Assembly: GCA_964496245.1 (NCBI GenBank)
Contig: CAZBZG010000233.1
Location: 1-7,616 of the forward strand
DNA: 7,616 bases
Direction of reading: 5' to 3'
DNA from: CAZBZG01 sp964496245
Lineage (GTDB): Bacteria; Planctomycetota; SZUA-567
The stretch's first letter is position 1. Each line of letters starts with the position of its first letter. The notes under the pieces are model-generated. The model saw nothing but the letters and a program-made list of their open reading frames with translations, was not told the origin of the DNA and ran no database searches. This document shows, one piece after another, positions 6,701-7,616 of the stretch. A program made the position numbers and the translations under genes.

Positions 6701-7616
6701 AGTCCCAGACGAGCCCTGTGCTGAGCGGGCTCTTGTACACGATGCGTTGGGTCTGGCGCAGTCCCGAAAACGCGGGCGCCACAAAGGTGACGTCCACGTC
6801 CAGGGGGCCGCGCGGCGCCTTGGCGTGAAGTTCGGCCAGGGAAAACGCCTCCACTGCGAAACGCCCGGACGGCACAGTCACGGTCTTCTTGAACGTGCTC
6901 ACGGTCTGGCNNNNNNNNNNTTCTTGACCGAACCCTGGAGGCGGCCGTCCGCGATCTCCTCGGCAGCGCCGTTGCCGATGGAAACGAAGATCTTGCCGTC
7001 TTGGCTGAGCGTGTGGTCCGGCGTGGAGCTGCGAAGCTCCAGGCTGATGCGGTCGGCCGGCAGGGCCTGCGTCTCCGTACCCAGGTCGTCCAGCCAGATG
7101 CTGCGCCGGGCGGGGGGGGGCAGCTCCTCGCCCTTGGGCGGGCGGGGGCGTTTCGACCGGATGCTGACGGCGAAGAGCCGTACGGGTACGTCCACCTCTG
7201 TGGTGTTGCCCGTGTAGCTCTTGACCTGCAGGCCTTCGCCCACGACCGGCATGCGGAAGGCCCGCCAGCCGGTGAAGTCGAGCGTGCCGAGCTCCTCGTA
7301 CGACCAGGTGATGGAGCGTCCCCACCCCGCCTTGGTGAGATCGGTGCAATCGACCCAGTGGATGCCCATTCGGTCGCTCGTGCCGTTGCCCTTGACCCAG
7401 AGGCGGCCGTGGACGGGGAAGCCGGGCAGCGTTTGCAGGCTGAAGACATGGGCGTCCCGGCCCTCTTCGTAGTCGATCCGCAGGCTCTGTCGGCCGCTGT
7501 GCCGGGTCTCCGTGTCGTACTGCAGCCGCGGGTAGGCGGGCACCTTGTCCAGCATGAGTTCGGGCGAGTAGTAACGCGTGTGCGTGTAGCGATGCGGAGG
7601 GTGGCGGTCCGGGGGC
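3708..7616 (-). CDS. Giant multi-domain glycoside-hydrolase-like protein with NPCBM C-terminus (5' end beyond window, one assembly gap)
   Basis: The reading frame is open to the right edge, so the true start is outside; an internal Met at 7555 is not supported as a start. Visible are 231 residues before the gap (6911-6920) and 1,066 after it. Before the gap: a carbohydrate-binding-like beta-sandwich ending SIWLDDLG (172-179), then the start of an Ig-like domain. After the gap (renumbered from the first whole codon): rest of that Ig domain (1-45); second binding-like sandwich (65-255) with DWQEWREVEF and LWVDDIRVV; Ig-like domain (262-342); clan GH-A-like TIM barrel (about 360-670) with WVFWENPDL (480-488) and ITSLDWGIG (586-594); beta-sandwich (690-765); galactose-binding-like domain (815-920); NPCBM (about 948-1062: GLGTHAVALLEFPLD, VVFEIHADGERK, LLLIVKDGGDG). 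It probably binds a polysaccharide outside the cell. Whether it hydrolyses is doubtful, because the expected catalytic Glu residues are not in canonical form. The frame change at the gap fits a missing length of 2 modulo 3. Confidence 0.82.
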   Translation of the reverse strand, partial: APGPPPSASLHAHALLLARTHAGQGARLPAAAVRHGDPAQRPTEPADRLRRGPGRPCLQPANAARLPRPRPPLGQGQRHERPNGHPLGRLHRSHQGGVGTLHHLVVRGARHARLHRLAGLPHAGRGRRPAGQELHGQHHRGGRTRTALRRQHPVETPPPAQGRGAAPPRPAQHLAGRPGYGDAGPAGRPHQPGASQLHAGPHAQPRRQDLRFHRQRRCRGDRGRPPPGFGQEXXXXQTVSTFKKTVTVPSGRFAVEAFSLAELHAKAPRGPLDVDVTFVAPAFSGLRQTQRIVYKSPLSTGLVWDFETMDEYTRYGLLLRGHAPQFQRQEEPIAPVAGGPKGSSRALRMELQQPPEENIKTAPNRHRHLPESDAAANVLLHPALPGVVARIRMQVKCEGAPIDFAPVLIDKGVTGVSNKRANHFWLPRQRIDWQEWREVEFIAPPPPPDYQNKKKDFLRQPVYPLNLLLRAKAAPGAQAALWVDDIRVVTHLPAAEELQARVLFPNATRMHAPGVPLELALNNFAAAPAAVEATWELRTFQDALVAKDTLKATVPAAHKQRATLLDAMTPGIYRLEATGLPGKNLQELLYVLDAKRYFGSDPLAFLKQVPAIRKSIGLTTEAVRLDWDNTEPVPGLFHHHWFDAVCAERTADGQYAVEPVLGFSADWAGIEAQESLAQGSYVRYMPNYLQLPARLVDWSRFVRTVVRKRAGQYDRWVFWENPDLEHGSQFIPPARYREMLGAFHKWVSLYDPEAAVVAGGFNMDAALEYLDRIQEPSSLPFDEIALRMNLGELSPEAGDIEGFLDALNDILALQKTERSVRITSLDWGIGPYVTPAEQAAYHVRAALMLDSRGAQMHRFACINKAQSFEGYGVFYRTKYGNSNLQNFRTVHVPKPSYFAIAHVQRFLEEWRFVKEVRLPDARPGANRAYLYQDKAGTLTLVTWRAAEAPRAYRLPDAWQTIRAQDAFGLPVRLERELVCSGFPSFVRMPAEYELDQLVHDVRMMQPANGKDAVILDLHVAEPASRARAAYEATGAAEPFARVSQVPGDRRRRDVFVGGLETERFSFALETAGNALLTRRWYLNEGQRLWVSLNGDDEQVWDLRPSKALQEAFQNPDLYAPGARESTFVLQDCRAGRNTVAIRYAAPGNASSYRVEPLAEDTVPLVRWAPLNVLQTKGELRRFRSVQDTLLRIGKTRYDKGLGTHAVALLEFPLDRRFARFEVTVGIDTATEGRGTVVFEIHADGERKATSGLMNGFTPAKTLEVEDLADTRRLLLIVKDGGDGNRDDFANWVNGTLELHHGN
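6911..6920. other. Assembly gap (10 Ns) inside the giant glycosidase-like gene
   Basis: Ten consecutive Ns within an Ig-like domain of the large protein. Upstream coding ends at GRLQGSVK plus two bases; downstream coding resumes two bases before QTVSTFKK in a shifted frame. A single intact gene needs a real gap of 2 modulo 3 bases. Ten Ns looks like a scaffolder placeholder. Confidence 0.97.

Noticed and set aside
4563..7217. Very long plus-strand open frame (884 codons) opposite the large minus-strand gene
   Set aside because: Its translation is low-complexity and Arg/Gly/His/Glu-rich with no domain motifs, typical of the antisense frame of a GC-rich gene. The minus strand shows recognisable domains throughout and the frame crosses the N gap.
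5869..7449. Minus-strand 526-codon frame overlapping the large gene
   Set aside because: Arg/Ser/Pro-rich out-of-frame shadow with no motifs; the glycosidase-like frame explains the region.

Overview
The window is GC-rich DNA in which every gene I can support reads on the minus strand, right to left. It contains two runs of ten Ns (3140-3149 and 6911-6920), each inside a coding sequence, so this is probably a draft or metagenome-assembled scaffold. DUF4159 proteins, a very large multi-domain glycosidase-like protein ending in an NPCBM module, and signal-peptide-bearing products suggest an environmental bacterium of the Planctomycetes/Verrucomicrobia/Lentisphaerae/Kiritimatiellae type. That placement is inferred from protein families only and has no marker gene behind it.

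Layout in transcription order. (1) 7616-3708: a protein of about 1,300 residues whose N-terminus lies outside the window. It has two carbohydrate-binding-like/Ig-like units, a clan GH-A-like barrel with unusual catalytic motifs, further beta-sandwiches and a C-terminal NPCBM domain. One assembly gap interrupts it. (2) A 72-base spacer with a possible promoter. (3) 3635-2821: a secreted DUF4159 protein, interrupted by the other gap. (4) 2821-2030: a polytopic membrane protein of the YibE/F family, the short YibF-like form. (5) 2043-904: a second YibE/F protein, the long YibE-like form. (6) 907-1: a second secreted DUF4159 protein, followed by what looks like the first blade of a beta-propeller, cut by the window edge.

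Genes 3 to 6 are packed with overlaps of 1, 14 and 4 bases, which indicates translational coupling and a common process. The arrangement suggests an envelope system: a pair of unequal YibE/F membrane subunits with an exported DUF4159 protein encoded on each side. I know of no described function for this combination. The large glycosidase-like gene upstream may share the transcript or may only be a neighbour. I see no RNA genes, CRISPR arrays or insertion sequences. The only non-coding stretch is the 72-base spacer.
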